Assembly (NCBI RefSeq): GCF_001813295.1
Contig: NZ_KV812027.1
Span: forward strand, 1-64,000
Reading direction: 5' to 3'
Source: Streptococcus sp. HMSC072G04
GTDB lineage: Bacteria; Bacillota; Bacilli; Lactobacillales; Streptococcaceae
DNA: 64,000 nucleotides
Shown: one piece after another, positions 24,285-33,253 of the stretch
How positions within the stretch are numbered: the first letter of the stretch is position 1
Layout: every line of letters starts with the position of its first letter
Translations under genes and position numbers: made by a program
The notes under the pieces: model-generated
Databases searched by the model: none
Seen by the model: the letters and a program-made list of their open reading frames with translations, nothing else
Told to the model about the DNA's origin: nothing

Positions 24285-26475
24285 ACGGCTTCACCTCTTC
24301 TATTTGGTATTCTTTATCAAAATAGTCTCCCAAGCCTGACATACCATCTCTTCCGAGATTCTTAACGATAGTAGTGAATTTTTCCAATTGTTCTGGAGAC
24401 ATATCTTGTAATTTTAAAGCTGTTTCTTTACCTCTCGCATAGGCAATGACATCCGAATAGGCTTGTTTGTCTTCTTCTGTAAATGTCTTATTGATCGCAG
24501 CATCTAAATCATTCTCAGTAAGATTTGTCGCATTATTAATGTAACCCTTTAGACCTAACTTATTTAATTCCTTCACTCTCAGAATTGCATTAAAATCATA
24601 GTACTGACCAAATCTTCCATTTGCTATAGTAGATTTCCCATTTTCTGATAGGTCCCATCCTCCATAGTCCAAAATCTTTTCCATAAAATCGTTTCTAGCT
24701 TCGGAAGTTTGCTGATCAATCTGACTAATAGCAGAGTTATAAGTGTTTATAGCTTTTACTCCATCAGATATTCCGGAGCTCAACTTACTCCAATGATCCC
24801 ATAATTTATCAAATTTTGTATCAGGGATATCCTGACCTGTAGTTTTCTTATAGAAACTTTTATAATCATCTCTTGCCGACTTAATAGCATCCGTACCGTT
24901 AGACTGAAACTCATTACCTTTAAATCCATCACTCACTGCACCCAAAGTCTTGACGACCGATAAAGCAGTCGAACCAAATGGAATAAAAGATATTCCTGTT
25001 TCAGCTACTGCTTGTAGGATACTATTGTTAAAATCATCATGCGCTTTCTGTCTTTCTTTCCGAAGTCCTTCTAACCGTTCACTGTACTCCGAAGCTTCCA
25101 TTCCAAAATCAGAATATTCCGTTGTTGCTGTGTATTCATTATACTCTCCCCAGGTATAATCTTTGTCAGTAGGCTTAAGTTCCCTCTGTTGATAAGCTGT
25201 CTGTATCGTGTTAACGTCGAACTGAAAGAATCCTTTATCTGTTTTAATATTAAACTGACCGTTATTTAATTCAACTTCTGCTACCTTTTTATAGTAGTAA
25301 TATTCCATTGTTCTTCTGTTTTCGAAGAATTTGGACTCCACTGAAGTTCCTATTTCTAAAACTTGTAGAGAGTACATCAAACCTGTATTACTATTGATTG
25401 CATTCAACTCCGATTGATAGGAATCATACAGAATTTGATAATTTTTCATCTTTTCTTCATATTCCTCTATTTGTTCAGGAGTTGCATTCTCTGGTAAAGT
25501 TGACTTATGATTATCCTCATACAGTTGATACATTTGGAGCATTAATATTTGTGCAAGAGCATCCTCTGCCTTTAATATACCATTTGTGAAAATGTCATTT
25601 CGTTCAACTGAATAATCACCTAAAGCATTTACAAAGTGTTGCCACATTTCATTATTCTCAGCTAGCGTCCAGTCATTCTGTTCATTAGCAATAACCGCAT
25701 ACATTTGTTCAGAAATTTTATTCGGATCTACCTTCAATACGTCACCAGGCTTATCACTAATAATAGCTTTCAGTGCCTGAGCATCCTCCTTAGTTTTTGG
25801 AATATTCAAATAATACATTTGCGTTGCTGTGAGATGTCCATTTGCAATGGCTTGAAAGATTGCTGAACTAGGAATATCAGAAAAACAGATTGCATTATTT
25901 AATATATCCTGGAAGCTCTTTATTGTAACAGTCTCGTCTTCAAGATTCTTTGTAAATTTACTATAGGCTTCTTGTACCGCCTCATCTTTTTCAATTCGTT
26001 TAGTAGCTGCATTCTCTAAATCTGTCGTAGCTTTATTAAGATCTCCCTCTGTATTATATGGAGAATTTCCCATAGCATCCGCTGCCTGTTTAAAAGCTTC
26101 ATCTAAATCTTTGGACAGATTGAAAATATCATTTGTTTGTGCTCCTTTAAGTAGGCTCGATAAATCATTCGCTCCTGTATAGCTACTATAACACTTATCA
26201 ACAAACTCTGTCGCTCTAATTTCACTAACATACGTTGTTACAACTTCCCCATATTTTTTAATAGCAGACGGTAATTGAGAAAAGATTTGACTTTGTATTG
26301 TATTTAACTTTTTAAAGTAAGCATTTACGGCAGCCCCTTTACTATCATTACCTGCTTTATCAGTAAAATTGCGATACAGAGCATTGGTTTCTACTTCATA
26401 CTTATCAGAGAAGTCTTTTATATTCTTTCCATATGACTCTAATTCTGAAATACTATTAATTTTAACTTTAGCCAT
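24271..26475 (-). CDS. LXG-like T7SS effector, 734 aa
   Basis: The N-terminal 230 residues are a long helical region starting with a short basic strand (MAKVKINSISELESYGKNI) like LXG/WXG-type export domains. The middle is helical and Asn/Gln-rich. A single hydrophobic stretch (about 490-510, ISFIPFGSTALSVVKTLGAV) precedes a helical C-terminal domain with no recognised catalytic motif. Partners flank it: a 117-aa helical protein 10 bp upstream and a lipoprotein overlapping downstream. Together these suggest a T7SS-exported toxin, perhaps membrane-active. The toxin activity is not shown by any motif. RBS AAGGAGG precedes the ATG. Confidence 0.65.
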   Translation of the reverse strand: MAKVKINSISELESYGKNIKDFSDKYEVETNALYRNFTDKAGNDSKGAAVNAYFKKLNTIQSQIFSQLPSAIKKYGEVVTTYVSEIRATEFVDKCYSSYTGANDLSSLLKGAQTNDIFNLSKDLDEAFKQAADAMGNSPYNTEGDLNKATTDLENAATKRIEKDEAVQEAYSKFTKNLEDETVTIKSFQDILNNAICFSDIPSSAIFQAIANGHLTATQMYYLNIPKTKEDAQALKAIISDKPGDVLKVDPNKISEQMYAVIANEQNDWTLAENNEMWQHFVNALGDYSVERNDIFTNGILKAEDALAQILMLQMYQLYEDNHKSTLPENATPEQIEEYEEKMKNYQILYDSYQSELNAINSNTGLMYSLQVLEIGTSVESKFFENRRTMEYYYYKKVAEVELNNGQFNIKTDKGFFQFDVNTIQTAYQQRELKPTDKDYTWGEYNEYTATTEYSDFGMEASEYSERLEGLRKERQKAHDDFNNSILQAVAETGISFIPFGSTALSVVKTLGAVSDGFKGNEFQSNGTDAIKSARDDYKSFYKKTTGQDIPDTKFDKLWDHWSKLSSGISDGVKAINTYNSAISQIDQQTSEARNDFMEKILDYGGWDLSENGKSTIANGRFGQYYDFNAILRVKELNKLGLKGYINNATNLTENDLDAAINKTFTEEDKQAYSDVIAYARGKETALKLQDMSPEQLEKFTTIVKNLGRDGMSGLGDYFDKEYQIEEVKPYGAK

Positions 26476-26485
26476 ATTGTCCTCC

Positions 26486-26839
26486 TTAACTGAGTTGTTT
26501 TTGCAATGATTCCAACAAATAGCTATTACTACTTATAATAGTATTTTCTTGTTTAATAGCTTGCTCTAACTCATTTGATACAGTCTCCCGTACTTTTTTA
26601 AAATCTGTATTTGCTTGAGTAATAACTTGTTTTTCATCAGTAGCCATCACATCATATGGAGTGCCATATAAATCATAGGAATCTTTTATGCTTTCTGCAT
26701 TTTCGGGAATATACTTCAACGCAATCTCTATCGTATCTACTTTGCTCTTAGCGGCTAGTAGTTTTTTTAATTTCTCTCTTGAAGTATTTACAATTGCATG
26801 AATTTTGTTAATTTGTGCTATAAGTTCAGATTTACTCAT
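26486..26839 (-). CDS. Small helical LXG-partner protein
   Basis: A 117-aa helical protein with no TM: a helix pair 1-50 (KIHAIVNTSREKLKKLLAAKSKVD), a short loop and a C-terminal helix (about 70-115). The size, heptad-like pattern and place directly before an LXG-like gene match the DUF5082/DUF3958-type small partners of LXG effectors that act in targeting. Its ATG overlaps the essC stop by 4 bp (ATGA), so it is coupled to the secretion ATPase. Confidence 0.6.
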   Translation of the reverse strand: MSKSELIAQINKIHAIVNTSREKLKKLLAAKSKVDTIEIALKYIPENAESIKDSYDLYGTPYDVMATDEKQVITQANTDFKKVRETVSNELEQAIKQENTIISSNSYLLESLQKQLS

Positions 26840-29800
26840 ATTGACTCCTTATCTACTAAAACCTTAATTTTATTCAAGGTATTTTGTCTAATATAATAAT
26901 GCTCTTGATAGCCTAGTTGCCCTTCTCTCATCGGTTTATTAACTGCTGTAACAATTGTCTGATCTGTGTAGCGAAGGCCTAAAAGAACCTGTGATATTTT
27001 CTTCACTTCTTTTGTTACAGGATCATAACGGCTAGAAATACCTGAATCACTCATAATTACAGAACTATAACCTACGCGATAGCCTTTTTCTAATACACTG
27101 ATTAATTTTTGCTGTGTTACTGAATCTAAACCATCAACAAAATGCGCAAAATCAAGGATAATGATTTTAACTACGTGATCTGTCAATCGTTTACCTAGTC
27201 TCTCAGAAACTTTTAATGCTAATCCGCCAATCATATCCATTACATCTTCTTTTGAACTTAATACTTCTATATTTTCTATTTTAGGTAAGAAATTATGTTC
27301 AGGTGCGAATACAACTAACTTCTCTTGATGTTTTTGACCATACTGGATTAATTGTTTTAGCAGATTTGTCATTTGACTTTCTTTACTTGTTAAATAAAGT
27401 AAGTTTGATACATCAGGATCCCATGTTACCGGCTCAACTGTTTCCAGATCCAATCCGAGTGGTACTTTTCCTTCATCCAACAAAGCTGCTACATCCTCAC
27501 GTCCATAGAAGGCTGCTTCTGTCAACTCATCTGGCACCATTGGGATACCTGCTGGGGTGCGGCCTGTCCACATCTCTTTGAGGCTTTGGACTTGGTCGCG
27601 GAGGTTGTTGATGATTTGGATATCATTATCCCCTGCGACAGGTAGAGCGAACTGGACGACATCGACTTCGTCACGTTTCATGAGCGCACGTCCCTTGATG
27701 TCTTCCATCGTAGACGCTAGTGGGGTTGCTCCCACGATACCGCGGACTTCAGAGATATCATTTTGTGGCAAGGTCAGCTGGTGTTTGAAGTTTGAATAGA
27801 GCTGAGCCCGTAGGTTGTTCTGACGGCTAGCTGTGATGATCAAGTGCACTCCGATGCTGAGACCTTCACGAGAGATCCGCATGAAGAGTTTGAAGAGGTC
27901 TGTCTCATAAGGCTCGTCCTTCATAGACTCATAGCTATCCATGAGGATGACCATGGTTGGCTCTTGCTTGCCGGTCACTTCACGGTAGAGGGCGATGGTG
28001 CCGACACCATGCTCAGACAGGAGCTTCTTGCGACGATCCAACTCGCGGTTGATGATTCGGATGAATTTCTGGATTTTCTCCGTCTGATCAAGTAAAAGGC
28101 TATCGGCCACATGTGGCAATTGAGTCAGGGGTGCTAGACCATTGGTCCCAAAATCCAGCAGGTACATGGTCAGATTTTCTGGACTCTGCTTGCGAGCTAG
28201 ATCCATTGCAGCTGTCTGTAGGAAAGTGGTCTTTCCTGTACCTGGACTTCCGTAAAGGAGGATATTGCCATCTTTTGACAGATCGATAGCGACTGCTTCT
28301 TGCTTTTGCGCTTGCGGGATATCGGCGACCCCGATCAGGACGCTTGGAGCTGTCCTTTTTTGCCAAGCCTCGATCGGTACGACCTTGTCCAACTCATCCA
28401 GCGTAATTCGCTCTTTGAGCGGTGGCAACCATGGTTGAGCCACAGCTGCGATGCCTTCTTGTTGGTGCAAGTGATTAATCTCTTGCACGATGACATCCAG
28501 CTCTGTCGGCACTTCCTTGATTTCTTCTGCCATATCAAGACCAGAGAGGTCTTGGTTGAGGACTTCGTATTGGCCCAGTTCATTGATCAAGTAGATGGTA
28601 TGGTCTTCGATTCCTAACTGGTCCTTCTCAGGCTGGTAGTCTGCTCCTGACCAAGCGGTTTGGAAGAGTTCATAGACTTCGTTATTCCCGACTTGGAGAT
28701 AGGCACGACCAGTCTGGGTGATCTCAGCTGCATCTGCCGTCCGCAGCATCTCCATAGAGTCGCCACGGTCTGCCACCTTAAGGGCTAGCTTGAAGCGGGA
28801 GTTGGACCAGATCTGGTCGTCCACGACCCCAGAAGGTTTTTGCGTCGCAAGAATCAAGTGCACCCCAAGGGAACGCCCGACACGCGCGATAGAGACCAAT
28901 TCCTTGATGAAGTCTGGTTGGTTGACCTTGAGTTCGGCAAACTCATCACTGATCAAGAAGAGGTGAGGTAGCGGTTCGGTCGCTTCACCGAGTTTAAATT
29001 TCTTTTGGTATTGGTTGATATGGTTGACCCCATATTGTCCAAAGAGCCGCTCCCGACGATGAATCTCTGCATTGATAGAGGCTAGGGCCCGCATAGACTG
29101 GGCACCATCCAAGTTGGTGATAGTTCCAAGCAAGTGAGGCAGATCCTTGAAGAGGTTGGCCATTCCCCCACCCTTGTAGTCGATGAGGAGGAAAGCCACA
29201 TCGTGGGGGTGGAAGTTGACAGCAAGGCTCAGGATATAAGACTGAATGGTTTCAGACTTACCAGACCCGGTCGTCCCTGCGATCAAACCGTGTGGTCCAT
29301 GAGCTTTTTCATGGAGATTGAGGTAGACCAAATCGTCCTTCCCGCGCAGACCGATCGGAACAGCCAAACTTTGGTAAGGGGCATGGCTCTCCCAACGACT
29401 CAAGACCTTGAGGTCATTGAAGGTCTCTGCCTGGTACATTTCAAGGAAGGTCACCGAGTCCGGAATTGAGCTCTTGAGCTGTTGGATATGCTTAAGAGGG
29501 GCTAGGCCACGCGAGATGGCTTCCTTGTCATAACCTTCAGGGAAGTGATCCAATTGGAAGTCAAGTTCTCGAAGAACCCCTTCTTGCAAGAGCAATTGCC
29601 CTTGGTTGCGGTCCTTGATAGAGATAACCGTTTGGATATTTTCAGAAAGTGATGAGAGCACATCTGCTACATAGATGATGGAGCAGCCGAGCTCTGTCGG
29701 ATCCTCACGGAAGAACTCCATGATGACATGATCCAAAATCAAGGTTTCATCGGTGATGAGGACCACATAGTGAGGGTGGAAGATCTTGGTATCATTGGCT

Positions 29801-31260
29801 TTTTCTTCCTCTTTTTGCGCCTTGCGAAGCTTGAGGATCTGGTTGAGACTGTTTAAGACCTGATCGCGTGTCCGCTGATTGTAGACAAAGCTACGGACAT
29901 TCATGTCTTGCAGAGTCGCATGAGGCAACCAGCGCATCCAATCCCAGCTTTCTTTTTCCTCTTCTGGAATGATCGGAATAATGGTCAGATCATGGTAAGA
30001 GTGAAAGACTGCCAATTGGGCAACCAGGAGTTGCAACTGCTCTAGCACGATAGGACGAGGACCGACGTAACCTACAGGTCCCCGATTAAGGCTGGCTACA
30101 ATCGGAAGATTGTCGATCTTTTGATGAGCTTGGAAAAGGGCATAGCCTTCTTCTTCCAAGGCGTCTTTCTTCCCACTGCGTTCTTCCTGACCATATTTGA
30201 GCTCATAGCTGGTTGGAACCTTGCCCAAGCCCAAACGATAAGCCAAAAAGTCAAAATGAAGCGGTGTTTTTTCGTAGATCCGCGAATCATAGCGTTTGAC
30301 CATCTTGGTCAAATCTTCGATCGCTGGGAAATGGTAAAACATGCCTTCTCTCTGCTTACGAGATAGCTGTTCCAAGTCCTTAGCCTTATCCTTGAGATAG
30401 AGATGGTAGAGCTCCACGCGCTCTTTCTTGTCTTCTTTGTATTTCTTACGATTCTTGAAGAATCCTTGGATCGAAAAGATCACACTGACCACAGACATGG
30501 ATACCGTCGCGATGATATAGAGACCCCGCGGTTGGAAAATGGTGATCAAGAGGGTCACCCCAACCATGATGAGGGGTGGCATGATCAACTTCAAGAGTTC
30601 ATCTGATGGCTTTTGAGGCTCCGCTCCCGGAGGATTGATCAAGATCTTGTCTTCCGAACTCCGGTAGATGATCCGCGGAGACCGGTGGTACTCTGGATAG
30701 TCCTTGTAGAAGTCATAACGTGAATGCAAACGCGGCACTAGATAAGGACTCACTTCGACAGCCCCTTCCACGCCAAATTCTTCTGGATAGAGTTTAAAGG
30801 TCACATCTCCAATGGCCAACTCATCCCCAAAGGCCAGTGGAAAAGTCGCTTCACTGACGAGTTTGTGGTTATGGTAGAGTTTTCCAGATAAGAGCTGGCA
30901 AGTCCAGGTCTGCTCTTTTTTCACAAGGAGAAAGCGTACTGGATAGTGCAAGCGCACATCCGCACCCTTTTCATCTGCTACGAGGATTTCTTCCTTGTCT
31001 AACAGTTCATAAGTATGGACTTCCCCTGTCGCCAAGTAGCAGACCACATCCCCAAGGATCTTGCTATTTTCAAGCACACCCTTGTCTTCACCATACTGGT
31101 AGAAGATTTCTCCTTGACTCCATTGGAAATGAAGGGGGGGTTCTTGCGAAGCCAGGGTCAACTGAGCTGTTTCTTGATTCGATACGGTCGCTGTTTTTCC
31201 CTCTTCTAGCGCTAGCTCATAGCGAAAACCTTTTCTATAGAGTATGATACGTTTTTTCAT
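26836..31260 (-). CDS. essC: T7SSb ATPase EssC
   Basis: The 1474-aa membrane-anchored FtsK/SpoIIIE-type motor that recognises and drives T7SS substrates. Two N-terminal FHA-like domains (about 1-165), two TM segments (about 224-265), then three P-loop domains. D1 has GTTGSGKS (662-669), LLIDYKGGG and ISDEFAEL (about 770-777); D2 has GSPGTGKT (1004-1011) and VILMDS; D3 (from about 1260) has a degenerate Walker A (LTSKESQ). The DNA coding for about residues 1260-1474 is visibly more AT-rich than the rest, as are the genes that follow. That fits a variable EssC C-terminus inherited with its cargo. RBS AGGAG; 3 bp after essB. Confidence 0.95.
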   Translation of the reverse strand: MKKRIILYRKGFRYELALEEGKTATVSNQETAQLTLASQEPPLHFQWSQGEIFYQYGEDKGVLENSKILGDVVCYLATGEVHTYELLDKEEILVADEKGADVRLHYPVRFLLVKKEQTWTCQLLSGKLYHNHKLVSEATFPLAFGDELAIGDVTFKLYPEEFGVEGAVEVSPYLVPRLHSRYDFYKDYPEYHRSPRIIYRSSEDKILINPPGAEPQKPSDELLKLIMPPLIMVGVTLLITIFQPRGLYIIATVSMSVVSVIFSIQGFFKNRKKYKEDKKERVELYHLYLKDKAKDLEQLSRKQREGMFYHFPAIEDLTKMVKRYDSRIYEKTPLHFDFLAYRLGLGKVPTSYELKYGQEERSGKKDALEEEGYALFQAHQKIDNLPIVASLNRGPVGYVGPRPIVLEQLQLLVAQLAVFHSYHDLTIIPIIPEEEKESWDWMRWLPHATLQDMNVRSFVYNQRTRDQVLNSLNQILKLRKAQKEEEKANDTKIFHPHYVVLITDETLILDHVIMEFFREDPTELGCSIIYVADVLSSLSENIQTVISIKDRNQGQLLLQEGVLRELDFQLDHFPEGYDKEAISRGLAPLKHIQQLKSSIPDSVTFLEMYQAETFNDLKVLSRWESHAPYQSLAVPIGLRGKDDLVYLNLHEKAHGPHGLIAGTTGSGKSETIQSYILSLAVNFHPHDVAFLLIDYKGGGMANLFKDLPHLLGTITNLDGAQSMRALASINAEIHRRERLFGQYGVNHINQYQKKFKLGEATEPLPHLFLISDEFAELKVNQPDFIKELVSIARVGRSLGVHLILATQKPSGVVDDQIWSNSRFKLALKVADRGDSMEMLRTADAAEITQTGRAYLQVGNNEVYELFQTAWSGADYQPEKDQLGIEDHTIYLINELGQYEVLNQDLSGLDMAEEIKEVPTELDVIVQEINHLHQQEGIAAVAQPWLPPLKERITLDELDKVVPIEAWQKRTAPSVLIGVADIPQAQKQEAVAIDLSKDGNILLYGSPGTGKTTFLQTAAMDLARKQSPENLTMYLLDFGTNGLAPLTQLPHVADSLLLDQTEKIQKFIRIINRELDRRKKLLSEHGVGTIALYREVTGKQEPTMVILMDSYESMKDEPYETDLFKLFMRISREGLSIGVHLIITASRQNNLRAQLYSNFKHQLTLPQNDISEVRGIVGATPLASTMEDIKGRALMKRDEVDVVQFALPVAGDNDIQIINNLRDQVQSLKEMWTGRTPAGIPMVPDELTEAAFYGREDVAALLDEGKVPLGLDLETVEPVTWDPDVSNLLYLTSKESQMTNLLKQLIQYGQKHQEKLVVFAPEHNFLPKIENIEVLSSKEDVMDMIGGLALKVSERLGKRLTDHVVKIIILDFAHFVDGLDSVTQQKLISVLEKGYRVGYSSVIMSDSGISSRYDPVTKEVKKISQVLLGLRYTDQTIVTAVNKPMREGQLGYQEHYYIRQNTLNKIKVLVDKESI

Positions 31261-31263
31261 AGA

Positions 31264-32553
31264 CTACTCCTTGTGGTCGCTAGACTCAGTCGAGCTTGCA
31301 GTTGTAGAAGACGAGCTTTCTGTTGAGGAGCCTTCTGTAGATGAAGCTGTTGTTGAGCTGCTAGTGGAAGATTTGGTTTCATCTGTCTCTGCTTCCAAGA
31401 GTTTAGAGCGGGCATCCCAGTATTTCTTGTATTCACCCTCAAGCTCAGAGAGTTTCTTCTCGCGCTGTTCACCAGAGAGTTTTTCGCTATCACGTGTCGC
31501 CTTGATTTCTTTACGAAGGGCATAGATAATCAAGTCTGAATCGTCGATCCGCTTGGCCGTATCCAGCGCTTGAGTAAAGTCATGACGGCCGATATAGATC
31601 CAGTAGTGGAGATAGAGGCTATCTGACTTGAGCGTGACGTTGTTAAGGATGACCTTTTTTTGGTCCTCTGAAAAATTCAAGCCTTGCAAATAAGACGTTG
31701 CCAACTCATATTTCTGTGTCGTTGGAAGACTGCTTGGAGCTACTCCCTCCAATTCATCGATCACACCGGTGTAGTCTACCTTGAGATAGGCTGTATCCGC
31801 TTGAAGCAACTTTTCTTTAAAAGGTGCTTGGAAAAAGACCAAATAAATCAAGGGCAAGAGTAAGAGGGCCACTACAGCTGAAAGCCATACTGTTGCCAAC
31901 TTAAAGATTCGGTGTTGACGACTTGAAACCAAGGTCAAGGTCTTTTCTTCCTCTTCCTTGCGTTCTTGGTAGGCTTTCTCTAAGAGAGCTTTCATCTCTT
32001 CTAAGCTAGTAGCATCACGGATTTCTACCAAGAAATCAGGCAGATCTTCTAATTCAAGTGTGCCTTGATAGAGCTCCATGAAATCCCAGTCCCCAAAAAG
32101 AGTGACCGCATAGCACTTGGCCTGACGCAAGAATTCATCCTGATCCCACTTGCGTGGCACCATCATTCCCGGAACCCCGCGATAAGCGATCTTGACTTGC
32201 GCATCCTTGGTCACAAACAAATTGATGGGATGCAACATAAAGGTCACCGGAAGCTCCAAGGCCGGCGCCAAATCCAAGACATTGATGGCTAGACGCAGAC
32301 GGTCTGATACTGGTAATTCTTGGATTTCTTCAGCACTCAAGCCTAGCGCATCCGTCTGATAGGTCAGATGAATCTGGTCTTGATCCGCTGTCATGCTCTG
32401 CTCTAAAAACAAGGGATGATGGAGATCCAAAATCCATAAATTGCGTAAATCCTGGCTATCCACTTCTGAACGCTTAAGGTCCAGCCGCCAGCTTGTTTCT
32501 TCTTTTTCAAAACGGAAGACTTGTTCTTCCAGTGTAAATTGTTCTTCTTTCAC
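31264..32553 (-). CDS. essB: T7SSb component EssB (YukC)
   Basis: A 429-aa bitopic membrane protein of the secretion core. A cytoplasmic pseudokinase-like domain (about 1-200), one TM (about 216-241, LATVWLSAVVALLLLPLIY), an extracellular helical domain (about 250-375), and a very Ser/Thr-rich tail (last about 35 residues). I chose the GTG at 32553 rather than an upstream TTG: it lies 1 base past the esaB stop and is preceded by GAGG/GGAG at 7 bases. The low-complexity tail is longer than in typical EssB. Confidence 0.93.
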   Translation of the reverse strand: MKEEQFTLEEQVFRFEKEETSWRLDLKRSEVDSQDLRNLWILDLHHPLFLEQSMTADQDQIHLTYQTDALGLSAEEIQELPVSDRLRLAINVLDLAPALELPVTFMLHPINLFVTKDAQVKIAYRGVPGMMVPRKWDQDEFLRQAKCYAVTLFGDWDFMELYQGTLELEDLPDFLVEIRDATSLEEMKALLEKAYQERKEEEEKTLTLVSSRQHRIFKLATVWLSAVVALLLLPLIYLVFFQAPFKEKLLQADTAYLKVDYTGVIDELEGVAPSSLPTTQKYELATSYLQGLNFSEDQKKVILNNVTLKSDSLYLHYWIYIGRHDFTQALDTAKRIDDSDLIIYALRKEIKATRDSEKLSGEQREKKLSELEGEYKKYWDARSKLLEAETDETKSSTSSSTTASSTEGSSTESSSSTTASSTESSDHKE

Positions 32554-32554
32554 C

Positions 32555-32797
32555 TTACCACTCCTCAATCTCGATCAGATCACCACTCGTGATCGGATAC
32601 TCTTGTACCACCTTGCCTTCATCTAGCAAGATGCCCTTATTTACCACGCGCAACTGATACTTGCTTCTAGGCTCCATGGCAGACCCAAAGATCTGATCCA
32701 ATTCCCGAATCAAGCGTCGCACCTCCATCCGTGTTGGGATTCGGAGGTCATGGCTTGCACCATTCATACGGAAGGTGACATTGATATGTTGGTCCAT
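32555..32797 (-). CDS. esaB: T7SSb component EsaB (YukD, ubiquitin-like)
   Basis: An 80-aa cytoplasmic protein with the ubiquitin-like fold of YukD/EsaB: beta-strand start HINVTFRMNGASHDLRIP, central helix MEVRRLIRELDQIF, and end ITSGDLIEIEEW. It is needed for T7SSb activity in the family. It sits between essA and essB with 0-1 bp spacings. Confidence 0.93.
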   Translation of the reverse strand: MDQHINVTFRMNGASHDLRIPTRMEVRRLIRELDQIFGSAMEPRSKYQLRVVNKGILLDEGKVVQEYPITSGDLIEIEEW

Positions 32798-33253
32798 TTA
32801 GGCCTCTTTTCTATAGATTCGATAGGAAATATAGCCAGCAATCCCAAAGAGAAGGGCACTCCAAGCCAGCATTTGCAAGGCTGGAATAAAATCCGACAGG
32901 CTAGCCGAATTGTCCTCCACATTGGACTCGAATTTAGATAATTTTTGATTTTCAGGCTGGAACAGGTCCGCTTCAGGCCCTGTTTTTTTCTTTCCCTTTA
33001 TAGCAGAAAACAACTGGCCGTCAGAATCGGTCAATTGTTTCTCTTGCTTGCGTTTTTCATCTGCTAATTTTTTCTGATCCTTCTCATTGAAAAGAGACTC
33101 AGTGGCATCCAATTGGCCACCAAGTGTCTTTTCCTCTTCTGTCTCAAGACGTGAGTTGTTGACCTGCAGACGATTATCAATAAAATCATCTGCAGAAACA
33201 ACAGCTACTGGCAAGAGACTAAAGACAAAGAGAAGATACATCATTTTTTTCAT
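32798..33253 (-). CDS. essA: T7SSb component EssA
   Basis: A 151-aa membrane protein. An N-terminal signal-like TM (MYLLFVFSLLPVAVVSA), a charged extracytoplasmic middle, and a C-terminal TM (about 122-144, LQMLAWSALLFGIAGYISY). This is the EssA layout, part of the EsaA-EssA-EssB-EssC core. It overlaps esaA by 4 bp and abuts esaB. Confidence 0.88.
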   Translation of the reverse strand: MKKMMYLLFVFSLLPVAVVSADDFIDNRLQVNNSRLETEEEKTLGGQLDATESLFNEKDQKKLADEKRKQEKQLTDSDGQLFSAIKGKKKTGPEADLFQPENQKLSKFESNVEDNSASLSDFIPALQMLAWSALLFGIAGYISYRIYRKEA

